Position numbers and translations under genes: made by a program. Shown piece by piece: positions 7,971 to 16,583 of a DNA stretch of 64,000 bases (positions are counted from its first letter, which is position 1; every line of letters starts with the position of its first letter). The notes beneath the pieces were generated by a model. It saw nothing but the letters and a program-made list of their open reading frames with translations, searched no databases and was not told where the DNA came from. Source of the stretch: Vibrio mimicus CAIM 602 (GTDB lineage: Bacteria > Pseudomonadota > Gammaproteobacteria > Enterobacterales > Vibrionaceae); NCBI RefSeq assembly GCF_000338875.1, contig NZ_AOMO01000044.1, positions 124,001 to 188,000 on the forward strand, given 5' to 3'.

Positions 7971-8963
7971 TTATTCAACCGCTTTTACCTGAAATACAGG
8001 CCTGTATTCGGATGGAGATAACGAATCTGCAATGATCTTTTTCTCCAAGCGTTGTGGGGTCAATGCTTCAATCTTCGGTGCTTGTTGTTTGGCGTAAGGT
8101 TCATCGCGTAAAAATGCGGCTGCTTGGCGTACCGAAAGCCGCCCTTGTTCCACCATTTTATCGGTTGGGGCGAATTCAACGCGCCCGCGCAGTAATCCAC
8201 GATAAACGCCATGACTCAAATAGGTCGCAATAAGGCCGATTTGTTCACTCTTGTTGAGTGTACGCAGTTCACTGATCGCCGCTTCAATCGCTACAGCGCT
8301 GCCGACCAGATAACGCACATTCGGTTGTTCCAACACTTGTTGAATCAGGTTGCGTTGTAATTCTTTATCGTTATCAGCCCACAAGGTTTGCGTTATGCGC
8401 ACATCGCTTTCACGTATCGCATCATTCAGTCCTTGCAACACAGGTTGAGTGCCGCCGCTCGAGATGGGGCCGGGAAGTACCACAATATTCACTAAACCAC
8501 TGCCTTTCGGGTGTTTTTGCGCTAAATATTCACCGGCGTAAAACCCCATCCAGTACCAATCTACCCCCACTTCGCCTTTTAAATGGCTCTGTTGTTTGTC
8601 ATCCAATAGCAACTGATTGACGGTGGCAAACACCGGTACGGAGCGCGTGTATTTTGTTAAATCGTGTTGGTACAGCTCAGGTGCCACAGTACCAAGTAGG
8701 ATCGCATCCGCTCCCCAGCGTACACACAGCGCAATCTGTTGCTGTTGTTTGGCATGGTTAGGGTAACCACCGGCTTCCATAACTCGTAAGTTGAGATTGA
8801 GCTTACGAGCTTCTTCCACCATGCCGTAATTTACCGACAGCCAGTAAGAATCTTTGAGATGAGGATAGAGAGCACAGACTTTTTCCGCCGCTACTGCGGG
8901 GTAAGCAGAGAGCAGTAAAAGTACAGAAATCAGAGAAAATGAGTACAAACGCAGATTTAGCAT
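7971..8963 (-). CDS. torT: Periplasmic TMAO-sensing protein TorT
   Basis: A periplasmic binding protein of the LacI/ribose-binding fold that works with TorS to sense trimethylamine N-oxide. The frame extends to 9020, but the ATG at 8963 begins a proper signal peptide (MLNLRLYSFSLISVLLLLSA, cleaved near AVA-AEK), giving 330 residues, close to E. coli TorT (342). Family segments include VCALYPHLKDSYWLSVNYG and LGTVAPELYQHDL. It is divergent from torS with an 87-base gap, consistent with a shared promoter region. The usual partners torR and torCAD are not in this window. Confidence 0.9.
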   Translation of the reverse strand: MLNLRLYSFSLISVLLLLSAYPAVAAEKVCALYPHLKDSYWLSVNYGMVEEARKLNLNLRVMEAGGYPNHAKQQQQIALCVRWGADAILLGTVAPELYQHDLTKYTRSVPVFATVNQLLLDDKQQSHLKGEVGVDWYWMGFYAGEYLAQKHPKGSGLVNIVVLPGPISSGGTQPVLQGLNDAIRESDVRITQTLWADNDKELQRNLIQQVLEQPNVRYLVGSAVAIEAAISELRTLNKSEQIGLIATYLSHGVYRGLLRGRVEFAPTDKMVEQGRLSVRQAAAFLRDEPYAKQQAPKIEALTPQRLEKKIIADSLSPSEYRPVFQVKAVE

Positions 8964-9050
8964 GAGGTTATTCGTTGGCGAACCAGAGTAAACACTGCAC
9001 AATATAGCCCAATCCGTCACGCAGAAGAAGTCAACAAGAAGGTTTTCCCC

Positions 9051-11957
9051 ATGCGTCTCGCTAAAGCCAGTATTGGTCGTAAGCTCTTATTCTCTTTCAG
9101 CGCGATGGCGTTGCTGGTGTTGCTCTCCGCTTTGATTGGTGTGTTAGGTTTCTCTTTCGTTGCAAAAACGGAACGTGATGTGGTGAATAATGCCATACCA
9201 TCTATGATCGAAGCCCGGCAAGTTGCCGAGTTGAGCCATCAAATCATTGCCACTGTCCAGACACTCTCTAACGCAAAAAATGAACAAGAACATCAAACCG
9301 CAGGGCAGAAAGTTTTCTCGCAGCTAGAAACCTTGTTAACCCATATTCAGCAGCTTGGGGAAGATGCCTTTGATGGCGTATTGCTGGATAGGTTAGAGCA
9401 AGATGTACAGAACGTCATTGATACGCTCGCACAGCTAGGGCGTCGGGTGGAAGATCGTCTTTCATTAGAAAACCAGCTGAGTGCCATAGTGAAAGAGATG
9501 CGCAAACTGGCGCAAGAGCTTGAACAACTGACGCGCACTCAAGTGCTCAATACCAGCACGATCGCAGTGGCAAACGTCACCCATATTTATGATTTGCTGC
9601 AAAAACAGCAACAGGCACAGGTCTATCAAGCTTTAGATAATCTGGTTGAAGTGGATTTGGATCTGGCAGAGCGCTTACATGAACTGCATCTGCTGGCGTT
9701 TAAAGTGCTGAATGAGATTGAAGAGACACAAACGGTCACCGACCTAGAACGTATACTTGCCCTCAATACTGAATTTGTTGAAAACCTGAGCATTATGCAG
9801 CGCCGCGTGCAGGCGGTTGAAGACCCGACACGTTCCAAGCAGATGGTGAGTTTGCTGCGTGAGTTGGAAAAGCGTCGCGTGGTGTTTGATCTGCTTAAAC
9901 AGCGTTACGACAATGAACAAGCTGCCCAACAATTACTGCAAGACAGTTTGACTCAATTTGCGAGCCTCAACAAAACCGTTAACCAGCTAGTCGATACCTC
10001 AAATCAGGTGACGACGGATGCAGTAGGAAAGCTTTCCGATACGCTTTACTACGCTCAGCTCATTCTTACCATACTCGGTTTGCTTGGTTTGGTGATTGTG
10101 GTGTGGATTGTGTGGAAAGTGGTGTATCGCTCGGTCATCCAACGGCTGGATAAACACACTACCGCGCTGCTTTCGGTGGCCAAAGGGCAACTTGAGGTGG
10201 AAGTTTTTACCCAAGGCAAAGATGAATTAGCGCAGATGGGGCAAGCGATTGCCCATGCGCGTGATACCGCCAAAGCACTTAAGGTGGTGGCAGAAAGTGA
10301 GGTGTTGGCGAAGCGCGAACTGCAACAACACAAAGAGCATTTGGAAGAGTTGGTGGAGCAGCGTACCCATCAATTGAGTGAAATGAACCATAAACTCAAC
10401 CAAGAAGTGCTTAATCACGCCAAAGCTCGTTACCAAGCTGAACAGGCAAGCCGTGCTAAATCGGCGTTCTTGGCTACCATGAGCCATGAAATTCGTACTC
10501 CAATGAATGGGGTGTTGGGTACGGCGCGTCTGTTGCAGGAAACCTCTCTTACTTCAACCCAGCAACACTACGTGCAAGTGATTAACCGTAGTGGACGATC
10601 GCTGCTCGCGATCCTTAACGATGTGTTGGATTATTCCAAGATCGAAGCGGGGCATTTGGAAATTCATCAAGCCCATTTTGATTTGTACCGTTTAGTGCGT
10701 GAAACCCATGAGCTGATGCAAAGCCGTGCTTTGGAGAAAGGCATTACACTGTCTTACCAATTTGAAGATGATGTAACGCAATACTGGCAAGGCGATGAAA
10801 TACGCATCGGACAAGTGCTGAATAATTTGGTCGGCAACGGGATCAAATTTACCGAACAAGGGCATGTGTGTATCCGAATTAGCCAAGATCCGGAAGGGCA
10901 AGGCATTCGCTTTGCGGTGGAAGATTCGGGAATTGGTATCGCGGAGCAAGATCAAGCATCACTGTTTGATGCCTTTACGCAAGCGGAAGCAGGGCGTCGC
11001 AAACAAGGGACCGGGCTAGGTTTAGCGATCAGCCGCAAGTTAGTGCAAGCGATGGGCGGAGAGTTACAGTTATCATCCCAATTAGGGCAAGGCAGTTGCT
11101 TTAGCTTCATATTGCCTTTACAACCAGGCCAACCCGTAGACACACCGGCCCGTACCTTGGATGAAGTACCAGTAGCGGATGTGTTGGTGGTGGAAGATAA
11201 CGAAGTCAACTGTTTGGTGGCACAAGGTTTTTTAACCAGCTTAGGTCACCGTGTCACCATAGCGAAAAGCGTGCAGGAAGCGAAGCTGTGCTTCCAACAG
11301 CAACGCTTTGATATTGCATTACTTGATATTCATTTGCCGGATGGAAATGGGGTTGATTTGTTGCGCGACCTGCGGCAAATGGAAGACAGAGCGCACAACG
11401 CGGTGATCCCTTTTGTCGCGGTTTCTGCTCATGTGTTTAATGAGGACGTGGCGGGGTACTTAGCTGCCGGTTTTGATGGCTATCTGCCTAAACCTCTGGT
11501 CAAAGAACAATTAGCCTCCATGCTGCGTCAGCAGTTGGCGGGACATGTAACGTATGCTGTCAGCGATGGTGAAACAATGAAACCTCAATCAGAGACGCCT
11601 GCTTCCACAGTCACGGAACAAGCGGAGAAGGAAGCCGTTGCTGTGCTGGATATGAGCAAGTTTGAGCAGGATTTGCAGATCCTTGGGGTCGATAAAATGC
11701 GCGAAATTGTCGGCTATTTTGAACAAGGATGTGCAGAGTTCTTCGCTATTTGTGAAGAGCAGAAAGACAACGATGCAGTGATCAAAAGCCAAGCTCATAA
11801 ATTGAAAGGCTCTGCAGGAGCATTGTGGTTAACGGCGTTATATCAGCTTTGTCAACGGATTGAGAAAGCCGCTTCCCCTGCTGAAGTTTATCTATCAACC
11901 CCATTAGTTCAAGCTGTTGAGCAAGCGAAACAAGCTTTGTATCAAGCACTGAGCTAA
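9051..11957 (+). CDS. torS: Hybrid sensor histidine kinase TorS
   Basis: A tripartite sensor kinase of 968 residues (E. coli TorS 914) that receives the TMAO signal through TorT and phosphorelays to TorR. Domains in order: N-terminal membrane helix (about 12-35); large periplasmic helical sensor (about 40-325); second helix (330-355); HAMP and coiled coil (355-465); histidine kinase with H479 in the SHEIRTPMNG motif; N, G1 (DSGIGI) and G2 (GTGLGLAIS) boxes; receiver domain with D759 (ALLDIHLPDG); and an Hpt domain with H916 (AHKLKGSAGAL). All phosphotransfer residues are present. Only one terminator follows, oriented for the opposite strand. Confidence 0.94.
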   Translation: MRLAKASIGRKLLFSFSAMALLVLLSALIGVLGFSFVAKTERDVVNNAIPSMIEARQVAELSHQIIATVQTLSNAKNEQEHQTAGQKVFSQLETLLTHIQQLGEDAFDGVLLDRLEQDVQNVIDTLAQLGRRVEDRLSLENQLSAIVKEMRKLAQELEQLTRTQVLNTSTIAVANVTHIYDLLQKQQQAQVYQALDNLVEVDLDLAERLHELHLLAFKVLNEIEETQTVTDLERILALNTEFVENLSIMQRRVQAVEDPTRSKQMVSLLRELEKRRVVFDLLKQRYDNEQAAQQLLQDSLTQFASLNKTVNQLVDTSNQVTTDAVGKLSDTLYYAQLILTILGLLGLVIVVWIVWKVVYRSVIQRLDKHTTALLSVAKGQLEVEVFTQGKDELAQMGQAIAHARDTAKALKVVAESEVLAKRELQQHKEHLEELVEQRTHQLSEMNHKLNQEVLNHAKARYQAEQASRAKSAFLATMSHEIRTPMNGVLGTARLLQETSLTSTQQHYVQVINRSGRSLLAILNDVLDYSKIEAGHLEIHQAHFDLYRLVRETHELMQSRALEKGITLSYQFEDDVTQYWQGDEIRIGQVLNNLVGNGIKFTEQGHVCIRISQDPEGQGIRFAVEDSGIGIAEQDQASLFDAFTQAEAGRRKQGTGLGLAISRKLVQAMGGELQLSSQLGQGSCFSFILPLQPGQPVDTPARTLDEVPVADVLVVEDNEVNCLVAQGFLTSLGHRVTIAKSVQEAKLCFQQQRFDIALLDIHLPDGNGVDLLRDLRQMEDRAHNAVIPFVAVSAHVFNEDVAGYLAAGFDGYLPKPLVKEQLASMLRQQLAGHVTYAVSDGETMKPQSETPASTVTEQAEKEAVAVLDMSKFEQDLQILGVDKMREIVGYFEQGCAEFFAICEEQKDNDAVIKSQAHKLKGSAGALWLTALYQLCQRIEKAASPAEVYLSTPLVQAVEQAKQALYQALS

Positions 11958-11978
11958 TTTGAAAAATGGATAAAAAAA

Positions 11979-11999
11979 GACCTGCGACAAGCGCAGGTC
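11979..11999 (-). terminator. Terminator between torS and pykA
   Basis: GACCTGCG (11979-11986) pairs with 11992-11999. On the minus strand a T run follows, so it mainly ends pykA. A second inverted repeat, TTAGTGACGC (12053-12062) with 12078-12087, lies closer to the pykA stop. Confidence 0.7.
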
Positions 12000-12092
12000 A
12001 AATCCCTATGTGGAGCATTTGGGAGAGTATGATTACAAAGTTTTGGGGGATATTAGTGACGCTGAACCCTACTTCCCGCGTCACTAATTGGG

Positions 12093-13553
12093 TTAGGCGA
12101 CCAGTTCTTCCTGTTGCGCCAAATTCAGTAGTCGGCACACGTTAATGTGACCAACACCTTCTACTGACTCAAGTTGAGTCACTAGGATGGATGAAATTTG
12201 CTTATCTTGTGCAGGTTTACGCAGCAAGTGAATCAGTTGAGTAGCAACATCACCTTGCTTGTCTAAATGCTGGAAATAAGTCGGTGTTACACCACGTAGA
12301 ATGGAAAGCTTACGCAGTAGAGCAGGCTTATCAGAAACCGCCCAAATGGTGGCTTGGCTTTGGCAGCGTGACATCAACAGTGGCGTTTCGCCTTGCTCAG
12401 TCACAATCGCAACACCAAGATCTTTATTCACTTTTGATGCTGAAATCATTGAAGACAGAGCGAAGCTTTTGCCCGCATCGCTGCAAAGATGTTGTAGTGC
12501 ATCCCAGCAATCTTGTGCGCAGTGAGTTTCATGCTCAACACCTTGTGCGATACGCACCATAGCTTGCACGGCTTCAACTGGGTAACGTCCCGCTGCTGAC
12601 TCTGCTGAAAGCATGATCGCGTCAGTACCATCAATAACAGCGTTTGCCACGTCTAACACTTCTGCACGCGTTGGCAGTGGGTTTTCGATCATGGACTCCA
12701 TCATTTGAGTGGCAGTGATCACTGGCTTACCTAAGTGCTTAGAACGAGCGATCAGCGCTTTTTGTACGCTTGGTAGGCGAGCATCACCAATTTCTACGCC
12801 TAAGTCACCACGAGCAACCATGATCACATCTGATGCGCGGATCACGCTGTCCATTGCCGCTTCATTGGCAACCACTTCAGCACGCTCAACTTTGGCAACA
12901 ATGTGTGCATGACAACCCGCTTGTACGGCTAATTGACGTGCGTATTCAATGTCTTCTGCATTACGTGGGAAAGAAACGGCTAAGAAGTCTGCTTGCAGCT
13001 CAGCTGCAGTAATGATGTCGATTTTGTCTTTTTCAGTCAGTGCAGGCGCTGAAAGACCACCGCCCAGCAGGTTAATGCCTTTACGGTTTGAAAGTTTGCC
13101 GCTATTGAGTGCTACAGTGTGAGCGATGCGAGTTTGGGCATCTACCGCGGTCACTTCAAGTTGAATACGGCCATCATCAAGGAGCAGGATATTGCCCACT
13201 TTCAGATCATCAATCAGTTCTGGATAATCTAAACCCACGCGCTCTTGAGTACCTGCTTGACGATCTAAATTGCCATCAAGAATAAAGGTGTCGCCTGCGG
13301 CGAGTTGAATCGCGCCTTCTTCAAAGCAAGCGATACGAATTTTAGGACCTTGCAGGTCAACCAGTACGCCAACGCTCACATTCAGCTCTTGGGCGATTTC
13401 ACGAACCATTTCGGCGCGAGCAATGTGTTCTTCAGCGCTGCCGTGAGAAAAGTTAAGGCGAACAACGTTCACGCCAGCTTGGATGAGTTGAGTAAGGGTT
13501 TCACGAGTTTGACTAGCAGGGCCTAAAGTGGCCACAATTTTGGTTTTACACAT
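12093..13553 (-). CDS. pykA: Pyruvate kinase (PykA type)
   Basis: Transfers phosphate from phosphoenolpyruvate to ADP, the last step of glycolysis. The 486 residues show the N-terminal KTKIVATLGPAS and VRLNFSHGSAEEH, the catalytic-lysine region VAKVERAEVV, the metal/phosphate loop MVARGDLGVEI, the signature ITATQMMESMI, DAIMLSAESAAGRYP, and a C-terminal allosteric domain (about 360-480). The length is close to E. coli PykA (480). Vibrios also carry a housekeeping pyruvate kinase on chromosome I. Placement next to pgtP suggests this one serves imported phosphoglycerate and phosphoenolpyruvate, which is inference. Confidence 0.95.
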   Translation of the reverse strand: MCKTKIVATLGPASQTRETLTQLIQAGVNVVRLNFSHGSAEEHIARAEMVREIAQELNVSVGVLVDLQGPKIRIACFEEGAIQLAAGDTFILDGNLDRQAGTQERVGLDYPELIDDLKVGNILLLDDGRIQLEVTAVDAQTRIAHTVALNSGKLSNRKGINLLGGGLSAPALTEKDKIDIITAAELQADFLAVSFPRNAEDIEYARQLAVQAGCHAHIVAKVERAEVVANEAAMDSVIRASDVIMVARGDLGVEIGDARLPSVQKALIARSKHLGKPVITATQMMESMIENPLPTRAEVLDVANAVIDGTDAIMLSAESAAGRYPVEAVQAMVRIAQGVEHETHCAQDCWDALQHLCSDAGKSFALSSMISASKVNKDLGVAIVTEQGETPLLMSRCQSQATIWAVSDKPALLRKLSILRGVTPTYFQHLDKQGDVATQLIHLLRKPAQDKQISSILVTQLESVEGVGHINVCRLLNLAQQEELVA

Positions 13554-13603
13554 ATTGCAATTCCTATAACGACGCTCAACAAGAAAATAAAAAAGGAGAA
13601 AGT

Positions 13604-13626
13604 AAGCAGGAGCTAGGCTCCTGCTT
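13604..13626 (-). terminator. Terminator between pgtP and pykA
   Basis: A perfect 10-base stem (AAGCAGGAGC, 13604-13613, with 13617-13626) and a 3-base loop. On the minus strand a T-rich run follows. It separates pgtP from pykA, so they are probably transcribed separately or with partial read-through. Confidence 0.8.
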
Positions 13627-13634
13627 GGCGTAGA

Positions 13635-15014
13635 TTAAGAGGCTTCTTGAGTTTTCAGAGGTTTGCCTTCAGCTTCGTCGATATCGACGACTTTCTTCGC
13701 ATTCCACACTGTCAGTGCGAGCAGTACTGAAACCACACCCGCTGCCAGCCAGAAGTACTGAGCGTTACCGAAGTCGTAGTGTTTTACGCCTTCTACTTCA
13801 GTTACAGTGATCAGCGATGCAGAGATAAGTTCTTGAGCAGAAGCGGCGATGTAAGAACATAGACCGATCAGACCTTTAACTGCACCTACTGCGTTTTTCG
13901 GCATCAGGTCACAAGCGATCAGACCTGCTAGGAATACTACTAGACCACCGATTGAGAAGCCGATCATGCTCAGTGCGACAGCATCAACGATACGGTTATC
14001 TGGGCCGAAGAACATCAGACACATACCAGCGATGTTGGTCAATCCGTACAGCAGGTTAGGGATGTTACGGTTACCTTTGAACACTTTGTCAGACAAGATA
14101 CCCGACAGAATCGCACCAGCCAGACCCGCAGTTGGGTACATAGACATCGCAAAACCAGCGTCAATCAGTGAGTAGCCTTTTTGTTCTTGCAGGAACAGAA
14201 CTGCCCATGAAGACATCGCGTAGCGAGAGATGTACATCGCCGCACAAGCCAGAGCGATTAGCCATACAACTGGTTGCTTCAGGATGAACATTTGCGCACG
14301 ACGAGTTTCTTTTGGGTCGTTCGATTTTTTGATTTCAGTACCTTCGTCAAACGCTGTGCCTGGATCTGGCATACCGTAAGTTTGTGGACGGTCTTTCAAA
14401 AGTTTAAACATGATGAGAGAAGCAACGATACCTGCGATACCTGCACCGATGAAACCTGCACGCCAGCCGAAGTAGCTCACCAAGGTTGCCGTTAGGATCC
14501 AAGTGATACCTTCACCGATGTTACGTGAGCCACCCCAGATTGAGTAACGGCTACCACGTTGCTTTGGAGAGAACCATTGGTAGATAGATACGCAAGATGG
14601 CGCAGAACCTACTGACTGGAACCAACCGTTCAAGCCCCATAGCAGAACGAAGAAGAAAGCGACGGTGTTCATCCCCATGAAAATAGAGGCGATACCCGAC
14701 AGCAGCAGTGAGAACGACATAAAGCGGCCAATGTTGGCATAGTCAGACAGGAAGCCGTTCAGGAACTTACCAAATGCGTAAGTAAAGAAGAATGCCGAAC
14801 CCATGATACCGAGTTCTTCGAGGGTTACGATACCCGCATCCAGCATCGGCTTTTTCACTACGCCGAGCGCCATACGTACCACGTAGAACATGGCGTAACC
14901 GAAAATCAGGCCAATAAAGACTTGCCACTGATAACTTTTGTAGCGTTTTAACATTTCCGCTTTTGAGCTGCTCATTAAAGGCAGATCTGGGCGGGTTTTA
15001 AAGAAATTAAGCAT
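13635..15014 (-). CDS. pgtP: Phosphoglycerate:phosphate antiporter PgtP (MFS, OPA family)
   Basis: A 459-residue inner-membrane transporter for 2- and 3-phosphoglycerate and phosphoenolpyruvate in exchange for phosphate. Twelve hydrophobic segments can be followed. Organophosphate:phosphate antiporter landmarks include YVVRMALGVVKKPMLDAG in the first helix pair, FGKFLNGFLSDYANIGRFM, and WGGSRNIGEGITWI. GGAGA lies 6 bases before the ATG. It diverges from pgtC, the first gene of its sensory operon, across a 276-base gap. Confidence 0.93.
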   Translation of the reverse strand: MLNFFKTRPDLPLMSSSKAEMLKRYKSYQWQVFIGLIFGYAMFYVVRMALGVVKKPMLDAGIVTLEELGIMGSAFFFTYAFGKFLNGFLSDYANIGRFMSFSLLLSGIASIFMGMNTVAFFFVLLWGLNGWFQSVGSAPSCVSIYQWFSPKQRGSRYSIWGGSRNIGEGITWILTATLVSYFGWRAGFIGAGIAGIVASLIMFKLLKDRPQTYGMPDPGTAFDEGTEIKKSNDPKETRRAQMFILKQPVVWLIALACAAMYISRYAMSSWAVLFLQEQKGYSLIDAGFAMSMYPTAGLAGAILSGILSDKVFKGNRNIPNLLYGLTNIAGMCLMFFGPDNRIVDAVALSMIGFSIGGLVVFLAGLIACDLMPKNAVGAVKGLIGLCSYIAASAQELISASLITVTEVEGVKHYDFGNAQYFWLAAGVVSVLLALTVWNAKKVVDIDEAEGKPLKTQEAS

Positions 15015-15290
15015 AACTGCTCTCCCTAGTTCACAAGATCAAACGGGCTGTTTGTCGTGAAGCATCATCAGGCAAAGCAAATTTGGGCTCAAAGTCGCTT
15101 TTTTGGGACAGAAATGACTCAACTACACGCTATGAACGTGTCAAAACTGGGAATTTTGACCTCAGTTGATAAGCAATTGCTGATAATATTAATGGCAAGA
15201 GAGGTCAGAGTTGACCCAAACACGCAGATGACTTTTTTTGAACAATTGATAGAGATTTGAGTGAACGCACAAAACCTAGGGATTTACCCA
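15015..15290. promoter_or_regulatory. Divergent pgtP / pgtCBA promoter region
   Basis: These 276 bases separate divergent start codons and must hold the promoters of both units and the PgtA binding sites. I could not identify a convincing operator. A 67-codon ORF here (15057-15260) lacks a ribosome site and family-like features and is not called. Confidence 0.5.
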
Positions 15291-16583
15291 ATGCAGCGAC
15301 GGATTTTTGCTTTTATTTTACCCAGCCTCTTGCTGAGTTTTGGTGTGTTGCCGAGTGTGACTCAGGCCGCAGAAAGAGAGTTGGTGATCCTCACTACTTT
15401 TTCGCGTGAGCCTTTATTGCCTTTGGTTGAAGAGTTCAGCCGTCGCTACGAGGGCGTGGAAGTGCAAATTATTCACCGACGCGCTCAGTCCAGCGTTCAA
15501 CTGCTGAATAAGAGTTACATCCAGAACATTGATCTGGTGCTTAGCTCATCGCCTTATCTTATGCAGCATTTGGCGCAAAGCGGAAAGCTCGTCACTTTAC
15601 CGGAGCGAATGCAAACGCCAGATTGGTTGAAGCCTTATGCTTTGCCTAGCTCTGAACAAGTCGCCACGATTGGTTACTCCGGTGCGGGTTTGGTCTGGAA
15701 CCAAGATTATCTGAAAACGCATCAGCTACCGCAGCCTAAAGAGTTTGTTGATTTAGCGAAGCCTATCTATTTTGGTCATGTCACCATGAGTACGCCTGCA
15801 CGCTCTGGTACCACGCAAATGATGGTGGAGAGCATTCTGGGCAAATATGGCTGGCAAGAAGGGTGGGGCATTTTGCTGCGTGTGGGCGCAAATCTCGCGA
15901 CTGCGTCGGCCAGAAGTTTCGGCGTTAGTGACTATATTGCCAACGGTCAGTTTGGTGTTGGCCCAACCATAGACAGCTATGCCTTGATTCTTGGCCGTAA
16001 ACTCGACTACGTGCAGTTTGTGTACGATGAGAGTTTCACCTTAATGCCGACGTATGTGGCACAAGTCAGACAGAATCACAACGACGAATACGCGAAAGCG
16101 TTTATTGAGCTTTTGATGTCGACTTCGGTACAGACCAATATGGAGAGTAACGATTTCGCCAAGCACAGCACTCAAGATAAATCATTGTTTAATGAGCGTT
16201 TCACTCAATTATCTATGCACAAGATTATCCTCCGAGAAGAGTGCATCAATACCCTGTTTGATCTTTCTATCACCAAGCAATTGCCTCAATTAAAAGATAC
16301 TTTGCTGGCGTTACTGGATGCTAAAGCACAGTTTGCTCGCCGTCCGTCTATCTTGGCGAAGATCGAGCAGATTGAAGTGTCGGTGTTTGCCATGCCGATA
16401 TCCGAGGAAGAAGTGAACGCTTTAGCCGAGCAGTTATCTCCGGCAACAGAATCTGAAGAGAAGCAAGCTGAACAGAGCATGTTGCTGGCGGAAAAAGCGC
16501 ATGAATGGAAAGTTCGTTTGGAGAAGCAGTTAGATCAGGCCAATCAGCAATTGAAAATCTTGTTGGCTGAGGAAGCGCAATGA
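15291..16583 (+). CDS. pgtC: Phosphoglycerate transport regulatory protein PgtC (periplasmic)
   Basis: A periplasmic ligand-sensing protein with the ABC-type substrate-binding fold that, with PgtB, detects external phosphoglycerates. The ATG at 15291 (AGGGA about 9 bases upstream) starts a clear signal peptide (MQRRIFAFILPSLLLSFGVL, cleaved near TQA-AER), giving 430 residues. A GTG at 15261 would add ten residues with no better ribosome site. Binding-protein segments include LVILTTFSREPLLPLVEEFS and HVTMSTPARSGTTQMMVES. The C-terminal 80 residues are charged and coiled-coil-like. Its stop overlaps the pgtB start (ATGA). Confidence 0.9.
   Translation: MQRRIFAFILPSLLLSFGVLPSVTQAAERELVILTTFSREPLLPLVEEFSRRYEGVEVQIIHRRAQSSVQLLNKSYIQNIDLVLSSSPYLMQHLAQSGKLVTLPERMQTPDWLKPYALPSSEQVATIGYSGAGLVWNQDYLKTHQLPQPKEFVDLAKPIYFGHVTMSTPARSGTTQMMVESILGKYGWQEGWGILLRVGANLATASARSFGVSDYIANGQFGVGPTIDSYALILGRKLDYVQFVYDESFTLMPTYVAQVRQNHNDEYAKAFIELLMSTSVQTNMESNDFAKHSTQDKSLFNERFTQLSMHKIILREECINTLFDLSITKQLPQLKDTLLALLDAKAQFARRPSILAKIEQIEVSVFAMPISEEEVNALAEQLSPATESEEKQAEQSMLLAEKAHEWKVRLEKQLDQANQQLKILLAEEAQ

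Noticed and set aside
15057..15260. 67-codon ORF in the pgtP/pgtC gap
   Set aside because: It has no ribosome site and no family-like composition, and it occupies the divergent promoter region.
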